From Chamaea fasciata (Eukaryota; Chordata; Aves; Passeriformes; Sylviidae): a stretch of DNA of 64,000 bases. This document shows, piece after piece, positions 13,801 to 25,500 of the stretch (its first letter is position 1; each line of letters opens with the position of its first letter). Below the pieces are notes generated by a model. That model made no database searches, was not told the origin of the DNA, and saw only the letters and a program-made list of their open reading frames with translations. The stretch covers positions 40,604,305 to 40,668,304 of the forward strand of contig JARCOQ010000004.1 in the NCBI GenBank assembly GCA_029207755.1, given 5' to 3'. The position numbers and the translations under genes were made by a program.

Positions 13801-15642
13801 GCATTCTACCTTTGATTTCAGAGATAACACTTAATATATAAAAATAAAGCTTGAATTCTCTCCTTGATGGATATACTATAAATCCACTTAGCTGAAGCTC
13901 TGGCAAGGCCATGAAAACATTTTAAATGTTGTGACATAAAAAGACAGTGTATAATAACATAATGGAACTTTTTAAAAAATTATTGCTGATACAGAGGAAT
14001 CTCTTAAGAATATCTTGAGATCCTTGTAAAAGTCATTGCATTTACAAGGTCAAAATGATTAAAAATAACACAGGGGGTAGACTAAAGAGACAGCAAAGAA
14101 GCTAGGTGATTTATTTGTTTTGGTTTGGAAAGAGGGAAAGGGGAGGAAATATCTCGTTTTAGTGCTGATCTTTAAAGATAATGGAGATGAAGCATTGTCA
14201 AACACAGAGACATAAAAGAATAAGAAGAACTCTAGAAATTGTAGTAACATGAAAAACTCAGACATGATGCCAAAGCTCTGCAGAAACTTCTGAGCACTTC
14301 TGCTCCTCTTCACTATCCCTAGACATTTTCTGGATGTGGAGTGAGGGATAGGAGCCTTCAAAGCCATATCCTACTCTTAATCTACCTAATTAGATGAGAC
14401 TCATTTAATTTACCATTAAAGGGACAAGTTCTCCAAAAGTACAGCAAAGTAGATTCAGTGAAATAAAGCCTAAAGAAAAATTATTTCCTGGATGCAAACA
14501 CCACATAATGACCGAAGTACAACTGAATGATTAGTGCTCAGTAGAGAAAGGGTTTAGAACTTTTAGGTGAATAGTGAAGACAAATTTCCAGAACCCTCTG
14601 TTTTAAAGTTGCAATTAGTTCTTTTCAGATCTGCCAGCACTTTTTCAAATCATGCTTTTATTTCAGCATATATGGTATAGAGGCCTGCAATCATGAGGCC
14701 CGTAACATAAATCCACACTTGTGGATCAGTTTCAACACCTCTACCTGCACAAAAGCTTCACAGCACTGCAGAGACCATCCACAACTAGCCAGCTTACCAC
14801 AGTGCTCCTGCTTCTGCTTTCCCACCCAAACGTTATATACACAATCCCTCATATACCTTTCCCACACTGCAGAAATCATAGAACTTACCGAAAGCCAAAA
14901 CCAGGAGGCAGACAGTGCAGAAGGGGAGTGAGTCCAGCTCCACCTCCAAACCATCATTTTTGTCCCTGATGGTTTCACAGATAGACAGCGAGGTATTCTA
15001 GCCTCACACATCATCCCACTTGGGAGCAAATCCTCATCTGCCACCCCCAACAGATTCCTCTAGAAGAAGGACTTAAAAAGTGAGACCATTTCTGTAGTAT
15101 AACTCAGCACTAAGGTATCCAAGGAACCAATAAAAAACATCCTCATCCAGCACATCATCAACAACTCATCATATTAAATCTGCATAGTGTGATGCACTCC
15201 TTTAGTAATGGCACATTGTGGTCCTGACCATTGCTACTGAAGTTACTGGGTTTAATGTAAAACAAACCTTGATTCCACCTTAGGATAGCAATTAGCAAAT
15301 CAGCCTTTATCTGTTGGCAGCCACTGGTTTGGAGAGCATTATTCCACATGCAATAATGTTATAATAGTAATAAACCTTCTTGTTGTAAAATGCAAAAAGC
15401 ATATTAACCTGTCCAATAAAGCACCACGAGCATATATTTTTAATAAAAAATATTTGTCTAATAACATTTGATGTCAGTATCAATAGGACAAAAAATTTTA
15501 TTATTATTATTATTAAATAAATCTATCAGCAAGCAACAATAGGTGGTGAACACAATAATACATCAGAATTCTACATATCAGTGCTTGGTACCAATAGACA
15601 GTGGGTGCAAACTGACTGACACCATCAGTTTATTATCCTAGA
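10808..15642. other. Non-coding sequence, no gene seen
   Basis: Several frames of 60-124 codons occur, none recognisable. The 124-codon frame at 11083-11457 (+) is low-complexity in feel and overlaps a 64-codon antisense frame. A GC-richer, CpG-poor stretch at about 11870-12180 and another at 14690-15050 could be very old repeat or pseudogene remnants, but I cannot name a parent. A cluster of inverted repeats lies at 11123-11157. Confidence 0.55.
15498..15515. repeat. (TTA)6 microsatellite
   Basis: Six consecutive TTA units in an AT-rich context. It lies about 125 bp before the proposed start of the decayed LTR and is not clearly part of it. Confidence 0.9.
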
Positions 15643-16262
15643 GTAAAACCTTCATACCTCCCCCCTGTGAGTTCTCAGAGGCAGCTCCATGCAACACTGA
15701 CTCCTTCTCTCTTCCTTCTGCAAGACCACCTAACACTTCCTCCCCACAGCATAACTAACAAACCCTAACCCCCACCTTCCAAGCCACTCCTTTATAACAC
15801 ATTTGGACATAGCTGTGACCTATTAAGGGCAAAATTTTTTCCACTCTTTGGTAATTAGTACAGCTCCAACTCATAAGGGGTGATAATGCCTACAGTATAT
15901 CTCTGTTCTCTTACAATCCATTCTCCCACACCCATGGAAATTATTTTGATTAATGCCATTAGCAGAAAACAGGTCTAACATATTTCTCTACATTATGTGC
16001 AGCAGGACACATCAGAATGTCAGCTTGGATATAAGAATAAATCTTCCAGGAAGTTTTTCATTTGCTTGATTGAATGTTTAGATATACAGAAGGCAACACT
16101 TAACAATCAACGTCAAAGGACTGTTATTCCTATTCCTTACCTCTGCCTGAGAGCCCCATAATTTCAAAATTATAATAATTCAAAGGAGGAGGGTTTACAT
16201 TCTCCATTCCAAGGGAAGCCCCATCTTTCCCTGGCAGATACCTGTCTTTCCAAACCAAAACA
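15643..16262. mobile_element. Decayed passerine ERV LTR, inverted copy
   Basis: The right-hand 148 bp (16115-16262) align well, by eye, to the reverse complement of the first 150 bp of the LTR at 41168. Shared landmarks are the AAAGGACTGTTATTCCTAT block, GCCTGAGAGCCCC, ATTATAATAATT, TTCCAAGGGA and the terminal CTGTCTTTCCAAACCAAAACA. The right edge is therefore firm at 16262, in the inverted orientation. The left edge is not. CTAGA occurs at 16263-16267 and at 15638-15642, which would give a 620-bp element with a 5-bp duplication, but the element would then start GT instead of TG and a chance match is possible. A TTTATAAC box lies near 15791. CpGs are mostly lost, so this copy looks older than the other two. 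LTR sense cannot be fixed from the ends alone. Confidence 0.6.
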
Positions 16263-16267
16263 CTAGA

Positions 16268-19200
16268 CTTCATAATTTTTAGGGTTTCACAGTATTACTC
16301 AGTCTTAAAATGGGTAAAATCAGTCAGTTGTTCCAACTTGAAATATAAAAAAGAAACAATGGATCAGCAACATCCATGCAGGGCTGGTTTCCAGAGTGGA
16401 ATATCAAAAAAGGTAGACATTTTTCTTTTCTATTGACAGACGCTATGCTTTCAACAGATCAGTGTTAACCATGGATTCACACCATTTGCTCCTGTTGGAG
16501 ACCCCACCATTTATCAGCAAAATGGCTTTTAGATGGTTCTACCCTAAAGCCATAAAAAACCTACATAAATTTGTTTTTGTCCTTCGTAAAGCTTTGCATT
16601 TCCCACTGTTTTGTCTACAAAGCAAACTAAACAGAAATCAAGGATGTACCATTATATATCTCAAATAAATAATCCATGTAATGGTGCTCTTAGAAAGAAA
16701 ACACCACCCGTTTGTGCAAGGGATGAGTTCCACTTCACTGACCCTCATACTGCTAGGAACAGCTCCTTACTAACATCTTTTTGAGCTAGAAAAGCATCTA
16801 GACATGATGCTGAGCAGTAGCTGTTTACACCAGTTATGATCTAAGATTTATCCCACATTTCAAAATATGTCTGTTATTTTCTGTCAGTACACTTCATAAT
16901 AGCTCAAATCGTTCATTTGGACAGTCTGTTTTTTTCAGAGTACTGCGTCTCCTAACTAATCCTATTATGAAATATTTTCATTTTTGTTGATAGTCCAAGG
17001 TGATTCTTTCCAGGTGGCGGATGCAGATTTCATGTATTTTTCACTATAGGATTGATTGTATCATTAAAGCTATTTTCACATCCTTTGAGCTTAGTTGTTT
17101 ATTCCACCAGACAAACCAGGAACATATGTAATGCACTGCCACTCCTTAACCCAAACTAAAGCATCTCAAATATTCTACTAAGAAACATAGATGTCTAGTA
17201 TGAATTAATTTTCTTGTGCTTCCAGGCATACTTAACATTTTTTACTCTATTTCAATAGGAAAAGAATAACTTTTCTGGTACCAATGTAGCACCTGTAGCA
17301 CACAGTGTGCCCCAGTAGAAATTTACTAATCTCTTACAGGGAGATTAGCTGTAGGAGGCCTAACACCTAGACTATTAAATTGTCTGTATTAATATCTTTA
17401 GCATTTTTTTTGCTCGCATTTGTAAGAGACGGTCTGAAGATCTCTCATCTGCCTCACGACCATCGTCAAGGACAGAGACTGAAATCCCTAAAAGGGACTT
17501 TAAAATCTCAACACAGGAGTTCTGGCCTGGCTGAGGTGGGATGTTGGCCAAGTGCTGCCTGCAGGTGTGTTCGATGGAAAAACCCAGCACCCATATCGGA
17601 ACATCAGAACCTGAGCAGAAACAATGGGCAAGTCACGGTGAAGTGACTGCGCCTGCTGACTCGTACTGGTTGACACTGTACCAGCTGAAAACCATCACAA
17701 GGAATTATATTCATATAAGTACACATGCTCTATTGCTGAATGGAGAATAATTCTGTATTAATAGCCTATTATTGTTTAACTTGTAAGAAGGTCAGGTCTA
17801 CAAGGACATTAAGCTAAAACAATTTTCATCACCCATTTTTTCATTAAAACTCCTGCCTTCTCCTAGTACAGTTCTGATCTAGATGAAAAGGCGTTCTTTG
17901 AAGTCTTTACCAGAATTAGTATTTCAAGTCTGTAGCCATGTGCATAACACATGGAATTTTTTCAGAGAAACAAGAAAAAAAAATGGCCAATAATTTTAAT
18001 GGTTCTGTAGGTAAAATAGAACTCATCTGTCAATGCCATTTAACACATCTGATTTTTAATGGCCATAGGACTAATTTAGTCTATCAGATTATAAAATGAG
18101 ATAATCATATAGTATTTTGCTGTTTCTTTTTTGATCTTAATGAGATCTTTGGATCAAACGTTGTTTTCTATAAAAATGTAAGAAAAATACTAAATGGACA
18201 CTTGTGTTATTCCTGGAACATTGGATATGCAGGCATGCCAAATCATTGTTAATGGGATTAATATTATCTAACTAAATGAAGCAAAACACTCTTAAAACAC
18301 CGAAGAAATAGACAAGGTACAGGCAAGTGGTAAGGTGGTATTTGGACTTCTGGAAGGAAGGGATCAGCAGAAAATGGAAGTTTCAGCAGCTTGTCCAGAG
18401 GAGAAAAAACCACTACACATCATGTACCACCCAAACTTAAGGGTAGCAAAGTTTATGAAAGAAACTTGCTGTTTATCTGGAACTGAAATAAATATGATGA
18501 TGATGAAGGAAGAATCACATGTTGAACAGAATTTATAAACCACACTATACTGTTACTGGAAACATTTCTGATATTGTGAAATTTCTGATCATATTTTGAT
18601 TGATCTTATAGGATTACAGGCAAATCAAGAAGCACAGATTTTCACCTTTCCAGGAAAAAAAAAAAGGAAGTTAAAGGAGATTTTTGGAATGAAGAAGAAT
18701 GCCAATAAAAGCAAAAGAAAAACAAAAGTTTGATGGTCTTTGCTTTTAGCTCTTTTTTTTTCTAAAGATATAAGGGTTATTAACTATATCATTGTAATTG
18801 ACAGGAATACAACTCAAAAAAAATGCAGGTTTGAAAGAAATTGAAAGTATCAATTGAACCTGTCATTAATGAAGTGCTGACATCAGAAGAAGATTAATGA
18901 GTGACTGATAAAAATCCTGAGAGACTGTTAATAAGAGTATTCTCAACCCTCAGAGTACTGATGTTCCCAGTATTTAGAGGCACGGGTGTGGAATTGACTT
19001 TGACTTAATATAGTCTTCTGCCATACAGCAACTACCACCTGCTTTTGAGGGAAAATTCATGGTTTACTTGCATTGAGAGTGAAAAGCTACTGCTTTACTT
19101 TTGTGAAGAAGTTCAGCCAAAGCAAATCAATGGTGAGCAAGAGTCTACAGAGATTCCCTAAAATGCACACCAAACTGAAAAGGAGAAACTACTCTTCATA

Positions 19201-20467
19201 TACCCCTGTGTATATCAGTTCAGTTACAGAGAAAAACAAAATTAATGTTCATTTTTTAGATTCAGACACATACAAAATGTTCAGAGGCATTTCTCACTTG
19301 AATTTATGTATTTTCTGTTTTAACAAGGGAAAAATTAAAGAGAATGTAGAGAATCCTATAACTCACCCGAGTGAAATAATTGAAAGAATTACAAAGAGCC
19401 GCAAGCAGGTAGATGTGAAAGTAGGTACAGACAGGTTACTTATAAAAGGCACCTGGTTTTAGATATCAAAAATGCACATAAATTAACATCTGCTAACATT
19501 ATCTACAAATATATTTCTGCCAAGTAATTATCTGAACACAGAATCTGGTATTTCATGTCTCAAGTCATATTTCTGTGGCTAATCACTGCGTCTATTTTCT
19601 CTGCAAGGTGAACCACTGCCTGTTGCTTCACATGTGACAATGGGCAGCAGGCAAGAGAGAAGTTACCTCCCCAAACTGAACACGGGTAAGTCTGCTTCCA
19701 AAATACTCTATCAGTTTTGGGAATCCTTTGACCCTGGTCTAGAAAAGCTTAAGAAACCAAAGGGGTGCAGCAGAGGACTGTAAAAATGGCTGGTAGATAG
19801 CAAGAAGCTGAGGAAAGCAGGCTTTCATCATATTTGTCCTTGTAGGAGCTTTGTAGCTTCCTAAATAGAGGTTTTTTAAGTGTACAGCTTTGGCCCTGAA
19901 AATTGTTCTGTGCCCTGTTTGTAGCTGAGTGGTGCATGAGGAGATCAACAGAAGTCTTGGAAAGACACCCCAGGACAAAGCATCTGTGTTTTAAGGTAAT
20001 TTGCTTACAAATTTTTACACTACCTCAACTAAACAGAGTTCACAGTGCAAGAGAGACTTGACAGTGGAGTGAGTTCTTGGCTTATAAGTCAGAAAGTAGA
20101 CAAGCACAGCAAGCAATTTTGGTAAAAATGGGCCACGTAATGGTCCAATCTGTCCCTTATTGGCAGGGACCTGAGGAACAGTGGCCATGAGTGCCCTCCT
20201 TCACTACATGCTTTGCTGTCTATGGAGCTCCTTCTATCACTGCCATAGTTAAACTGAACACTGACATTAATTACAAGGTAAAGAAACTGCACCTCATGCA
20301 CACTTAAATGACTGACACCCCATTAGAGAAACAATTCACTCTGCATTGTTCATATATTTCACCATCTTATGATGAAACTGGCGCTTCTTTTATGGTCACT
20401 ATTTGCATTATTTTAAAGATTTCTTTCCGACACAAAAACCATTCATTTAGTTGTGCATCTCACTGGG
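16268..20467. other. Non-coding sequence with a CpG-retaining patch
   Basis: No gene is supported. A patch at about 17380-17690 keeps many CpG dinucleotides while the surroundings have very few; it could be a younger insertion of an element I do not recognise. A perfect 8-bp inverted repeat with a 7-nt loop lies at 17326-17348. The 129-codon frame at 19073-19462 (+) is Lys/Ser-rich with no family resemblance. A splice-flanked 78-bp open segment at 19608-19685 is described in the findings. Confidence 0.55.

Positions 20468-20498
<31 letters not shown>
20468..20498. repeat. Poly-A homopolymer, 31 A
   Basis: Thirty-one consecutive A following CACTGGG and followed by GGAGTGAAGAATAAAGC. No polyadenylation signal precedes it, so it is not obviously the tail of a retroposed transcript. 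Confidence 0.95.
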
Positions 20499-20500
<2 letters not shown>

Positions 20501-22471
20501 AGTGAAGAATAAAGCAGAACAGTGCTTTCCTAATCTGTTTTAGCAGGAAATCATATTAGTCATCAGTGTCTGAACCCTGTATAGTTTCCATTTCTTTCCT
20601 CCACCGTGGATAAAACAGCGCTGACAACACATATTTTTCTTTGTCAAAACATTTCCATTTCACCTACTTTTCAGTGCACAGACACCTTAAGAGCCATAAC
20701 TTAGGCCAAGATGACAACATTTCTCTTGCTATCTTAATATTGAAAAGGTACGTGCACTAGATCCTTAACAGGAGGAGTATGCTAGCTTTCAAACTTGTCA
20801 CAGATAAACCAGGATTTCCCAAATGGTAGTGTCAAACAGAGAAAAAAAGTAACCTAGCAATTATCAGATGAAAGTGAGAGGGCTAGGCCAACACTGTTTT
20901 CTATAGCTCATCATACACATCATGTTCAGCTGTTTGAAAAGTCCTTCAGGCACATTATACAGTTTCGGTTGGCTGAAATGCAGTGTACACATCTTAGTCT
21001 ACTTCCTTGTCTGATGCTTTTTTTAACTTTTAGAGAATGACAAAAGCAGACACAGATTGTGCAAAGCCTTACTTGAAGAAAATGAGTTACGGTGTTAAGA
21101 AATCCATCTTCTAGGCATATTTTTTCTGAGGATTATGTAAAGAAAATCACAGTATGAAAAAAACATGCACTCAAATAAATGTCTCTGGGCCCCAAATATG
21201 AAGTCATAATACAGTTGTCTTTCAAATATTTACTTCTCAGTGTGAAATACAAAGACTACCAATAAATCAAAATGCTGTGTCTGCACAGTACACACTGTTG
21301 CAAAATTAAAGGCAAAGCAAAAATATTTACCAGTCACAACATGCAATTGCATTATTCCAGAATTCTACATGTAAATAGACACAAAGCTGACCAGGCTGAT
21401 GAGAAAAGGGTTCTTCAGGAGCAAAATTGCTACTATGTGCAGAAATATCACAGACAGCAAACCCTGTTGTATTCAAAGTGAAGAACCGTGCACGGCCACA
21501 GGAAGCAGAAGTCAGAGGAGGGCAGTTCTGTCCCTGGCCTGAAAATGTGTTTAGCCACAGGGCCCAGATCCACACACAGCAGATTGAACAGACATTTCAA
21601 TGTACCAAGACCTCACTTTCAGCTGTGTGTTTTTCCTTGCTTGTACTTCTCCCTTGCATGGCGAAAGGACACCTCCCTCAGTACAGCAAGAGACCTTAAA
21701 AAAATGTTTAAACTGTCTGTACAAATAATGTATGCCTGGAAACTGCAGAGCTGGGAGACGCAGGAAAGGAAAATGTATTTAAGCAAAATTTCAATGTAAT
21801 ATTATTCTGGTTCACAGCTTCACCACTTAAATCATATTCAGTTCAGCTGAACAAAAGCATTTCTTTCAAATTATGAACTTGTTAATATTTTTTGTAGCTG
21901 CAGTCTAAGCTCCCCTGCCCCCCATGCATTCCAGTATTGATACTGGCCTAGAGGGTTTGACAGATTGATTCCCTTTTCTACTCTTAAATATACATCGATG
22001 GTAGGACACCTTTTGCACAGCCATCCTAATGATTTCCTGCTAACTTAACAATTAATTCATATTTTTCTCTCATTTTAATTTATAATACAACGTGCAAAGT
22101 TTCTCCCATCACTGAAATGTATACTTTTTAAACACAACTTCTTTGAAACTGAGATAAGTGGATTTATAATCCTCTATCAGTTGGGATATGGGTCTACCAC
22201 TGTCAAATCAGTTTAACTGCCAAATGTTGACCAAATCATATCTTAATTATCTATTTTACTGTCTATGTAAGAAAAATAATTTCTTTTAAGAAATATTTGT
22301 TCTACTTAGTCCACACTGAAAAATTAATTTCACACAATGTCATGTTAAATCATATTCAACACCTCATTTCCTAGGTTCATGTTTTCTTGTCTGCAGCTGC
22401 CACATCCATATATGATTTTTCATTCAGAGTCATTTCACAGAAAATGAAAGCCTTTTGCATAATATTAAAAG
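20499..22471. other. Non-coding sequence, no gene seen
   Basis: Overlapping frames of 69-103 codons at 21272-21799 on both strands coincide with a slightly GC-richer patch and show no recognisable protein. Nothing else stands out. Confidence 0.6.
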
Positions 22472-22530
22472 CACAGAACTATAGAGTAATCTTGGGTGAC
22501 AGGACCTCTGAAGGTCTCTCGTGCTCCCAA
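22472..22530 (-). mobile_element. CR1 LINE 3'-tail fragment
   Basis: The + strand reads CACAGAACTATAGAGTAATC, then CTTGGG, AGGACCTCTG and AAGGTC. These are the landmarks, in order, of the reverse complement of an avian CR1 3' end (a CATAGAAT-type tail followed by the GGACCTCTGGAGGTC block). Only about 60 bp can be aligned by eye and it is diverged, so this is a very short, old, 5'-truncated remnant. The assignment is from memory of the CR1 consensus. Confidence 0.5.
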
Positions 22531-25500
22531 GGAACTGACCACCGTAGATGTAAATTTATATCCATTCATTAAATTTACTGACAGCCATAAATTCCACCTG
22601 CAACAATGGCATGTTCACCTTCTGAATGCCAAATCACAGTAAATTGACATGAGTCACTTTTAGTAGCCCATTTTATTTGGATGTTGTGTTTTCAATTCCC
22701 CGTGAGACTGATGTCATGGTAGACATGAGGACATAGCTGAAGCTTCAGGCACTTCCTGTGGATGGATGAAAATACAGACAGGATCATGTGGAATAAATCT
22801 GTACTGAGATAAAAAATAGAAACTGGAAAAACAAGGCCCATATTATGCTTATTGCCAATTGAAAGTACACTTAGAAAACATGCAAAAACATTACAGAGGC
22901 ATTGCTTCCTTATTCCCTCTTTGAACTAATAGTTTGGCCTTAATCACTGCAACATAAGATATTTTTTCTTTAACAACTATTATAGTGATCATATTTATTC
23001 TTATCAATACAGAAGCCATGTATAGATCTATTTATATGCTAAAGGATCATTAACAGTCGTTTTGGGTGATTAAAGGCCCCTAGCCTTCAGCCTTACATAT
23101 ACAGAGTACTTCAGTTATGTATTTATACTCCATTAATGCACCATCATCCTGTCTTACTGCTTAATTTCTTTACATGTTGAGAATCTGAAACAATGGGGTT
23201 TTTTCACAGCATTTTTCTAGAAAAGCATTTGCAGGAAAGGACATTGCAGAATTTCCAAAATGGGCTAAACATCTAAAAGAAAATTTTGTAATAAATTGAA
23301 ATTGCATATACTAAAGAATAATTTTTGTGGTTTGTAATCTTTGCTTGAGTTATATAATGTTATGAACCAGAAAAAAAAAAAAAAAAACCTTCAGTAAGCT
23401 AAGCAAAACCAAAATTTTCTTACTCATTCTTCTTTATCCCTGGAAAAAAATTCCAAATGTCTCCTGCTTCCTCTCCCACTCTTCTCAGGCCCATATGCAG
23501 GAAGACCAGGGCACGTAAAACAGATGGGGGCTCAAGTGACACACTGCAGACTAAGGGCAGCCTCGGGCTGGCAGAGCAGAGCAGTGGAGAAACAGCAGGA
23601 AGTCTCACATTTCTTTTCCAGACAACATGTCAGATTACTCACAGTCTTGAACAATTTTTAGTTTGAATATCTGATTTATACTTTTAAAGTTTTCTTCACA
23701 AAAGTAAAGGATAATCAACCAAGTGACCTGAAAAATCACGTTTGAAGTCCAGAGTGAAGTATGAGCTGTTTTGTGTCACTAGGATACGAAATGTCAACTC
23801 AGATCACCCCCTGTTATACCCTTACATCATAGAAGATTATATGCATAACACCTCCTGCCAGTTACTTACAAAATCTTGCATTAATAGACATTTGCCTCTC
23901 TTTTTTTTTTTTCAGGAAAATTTTGTTTTAAATTCTCTAAGTCTTGGATCAGCACACCCTCAGTCATTTTATCCAGCTCCTTGCACGGTCTCTTACTTTA
24001 AGTTGGACCCATTTTAAACCATAATATCACTCTGCTCAATACTCTTGATCAAAATAGCTAACACAGATCTAATTATTCTTGAGTAGTTTCCAGAGCAATA
24101 AAAAGGGTGAAGCAAGAGGATATTAACTTCACACAGAGCTATCATTGCAATCATTTGTGTGACAGTAGGTGAGACACAACTTGCAGAGGTCTACTCAGCT
24201 GGTAGTCCAGATGGGTAATTTTGAGGTTGTTTGCCATTTGGAAAAGTACCATGACTGTTCATTGCTCTCAACTCGTCCAAAATAAATGAAACCTTCAATA
24301 AAAATGTTGATTAAAGGTTGAAAACAAATCCTAAAGCTACCAACTAAGATATTATAACTGTATTTCCTTGATGAGTAAATATGCACACAAGTCCATTATC
24401 CCAGCCAATGCTGACAAACAGCAGTAAGTCTTACTTAATGGAGACGTTAATCAGAAAAAGCACATTGGAGGCTTTCAACACACATGATTACACATACATA
24501 GTGGGGCACAGAGTCTAGAAGAGCAGTTCCTGTTGAAGAAAGACTCTCAATGGGCCAAGACTCTCAATTCTTGGAGCCCAGTCCACATCTACCACACATC
24601 TACTTCTGCACCCACCTCCTATCACAGGTGAATACAGCAGAGAGCAGAGAAAAGTGGAATAGCTCAGGTAAATCATTAATAGTTAAGTTTAGAGATAAAA
24701 ATGAAGCCAGCTCCTTGAACCAAAATAGAAAAGCGGATGTCACAAATTTTACCCCAACATACACATAATATACTTGGTCAGACATTTGCAGAATGTATGG
24801 TAACCCTTACAGGAAACAGCCTAGTTCCAGTAATTCAAACAATGTGACTCAGACCAAGGGCTCCATGTTCCCAGCCAGCCACAGGAAAGGACCTAGATAC
24901 ACTCTGATTCTGGGGAACATGTTACATTCTGCTCTCTGTCATGCTGGACTCACCCATATTACAAAGTACAGATATACTGAGTACCTGGGGACACCTGGTT
25001 ATCCTGAGAGAGGGCCATGGGAAGCTGGAGAAAAACAACAGACATTCTGGCAGCAAGAAATGGCTCATCTCCAGAAGAATCAGAGCTGGGACCTATGCAC
25101 AACATAGCAAAATATGTTGGATATTCTGTGGGAGGGAGTCTGAGATGGCCATGGACACTTAAAGTCTTCCACAGAGATGATGATAACTCATAATTGCTAC
25201 ATGCAGATGCAAATGTAAGTTCATTGGTGTCAAGATAAAACTCCATCACACTGGCTTTCGCTCACCAGTTTATTGAACAACACTACTCCTTCCCTCATAA
25301 GGCTCCAGAAGGAGCCTTTCCTGCACTCATTATCCCTGGTAAAACAGAATAGAATGTGCAATTTTTCATTTCTTTGAAGCAAAGCCCAGATTGAAACTGC
25401 TGCCTGAGTAAGTTCAGACAACATGCAGAACATGAGTAACCCCATTGAGATTGGAAAAGACCTACTGCTTCCTAAATGAATGTAGTTAATGGAAAATACA

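Noticed and set aside
14691..15050. Overlapping 70-119 codon frames as a pseudogene
   Set aside because: No parent protein recognised on either strand and no poly-A or frameshifted continuation.
15755..15775. AACCCTAACCCCC as telomere-like repeat
   Set aside because: A single CCCTAA unit, not an array.
19073..19462. 129-codon Lys/Ser-rich + frame
   Set aside because: Composition follows the AT-rich DNA; no family resemblance.
20468..20498. 31-A run as the tail of a processed pseudogene
   Set aside because: No upstream polyadenylation signal, no coding remnant and no flanking duplication seen.
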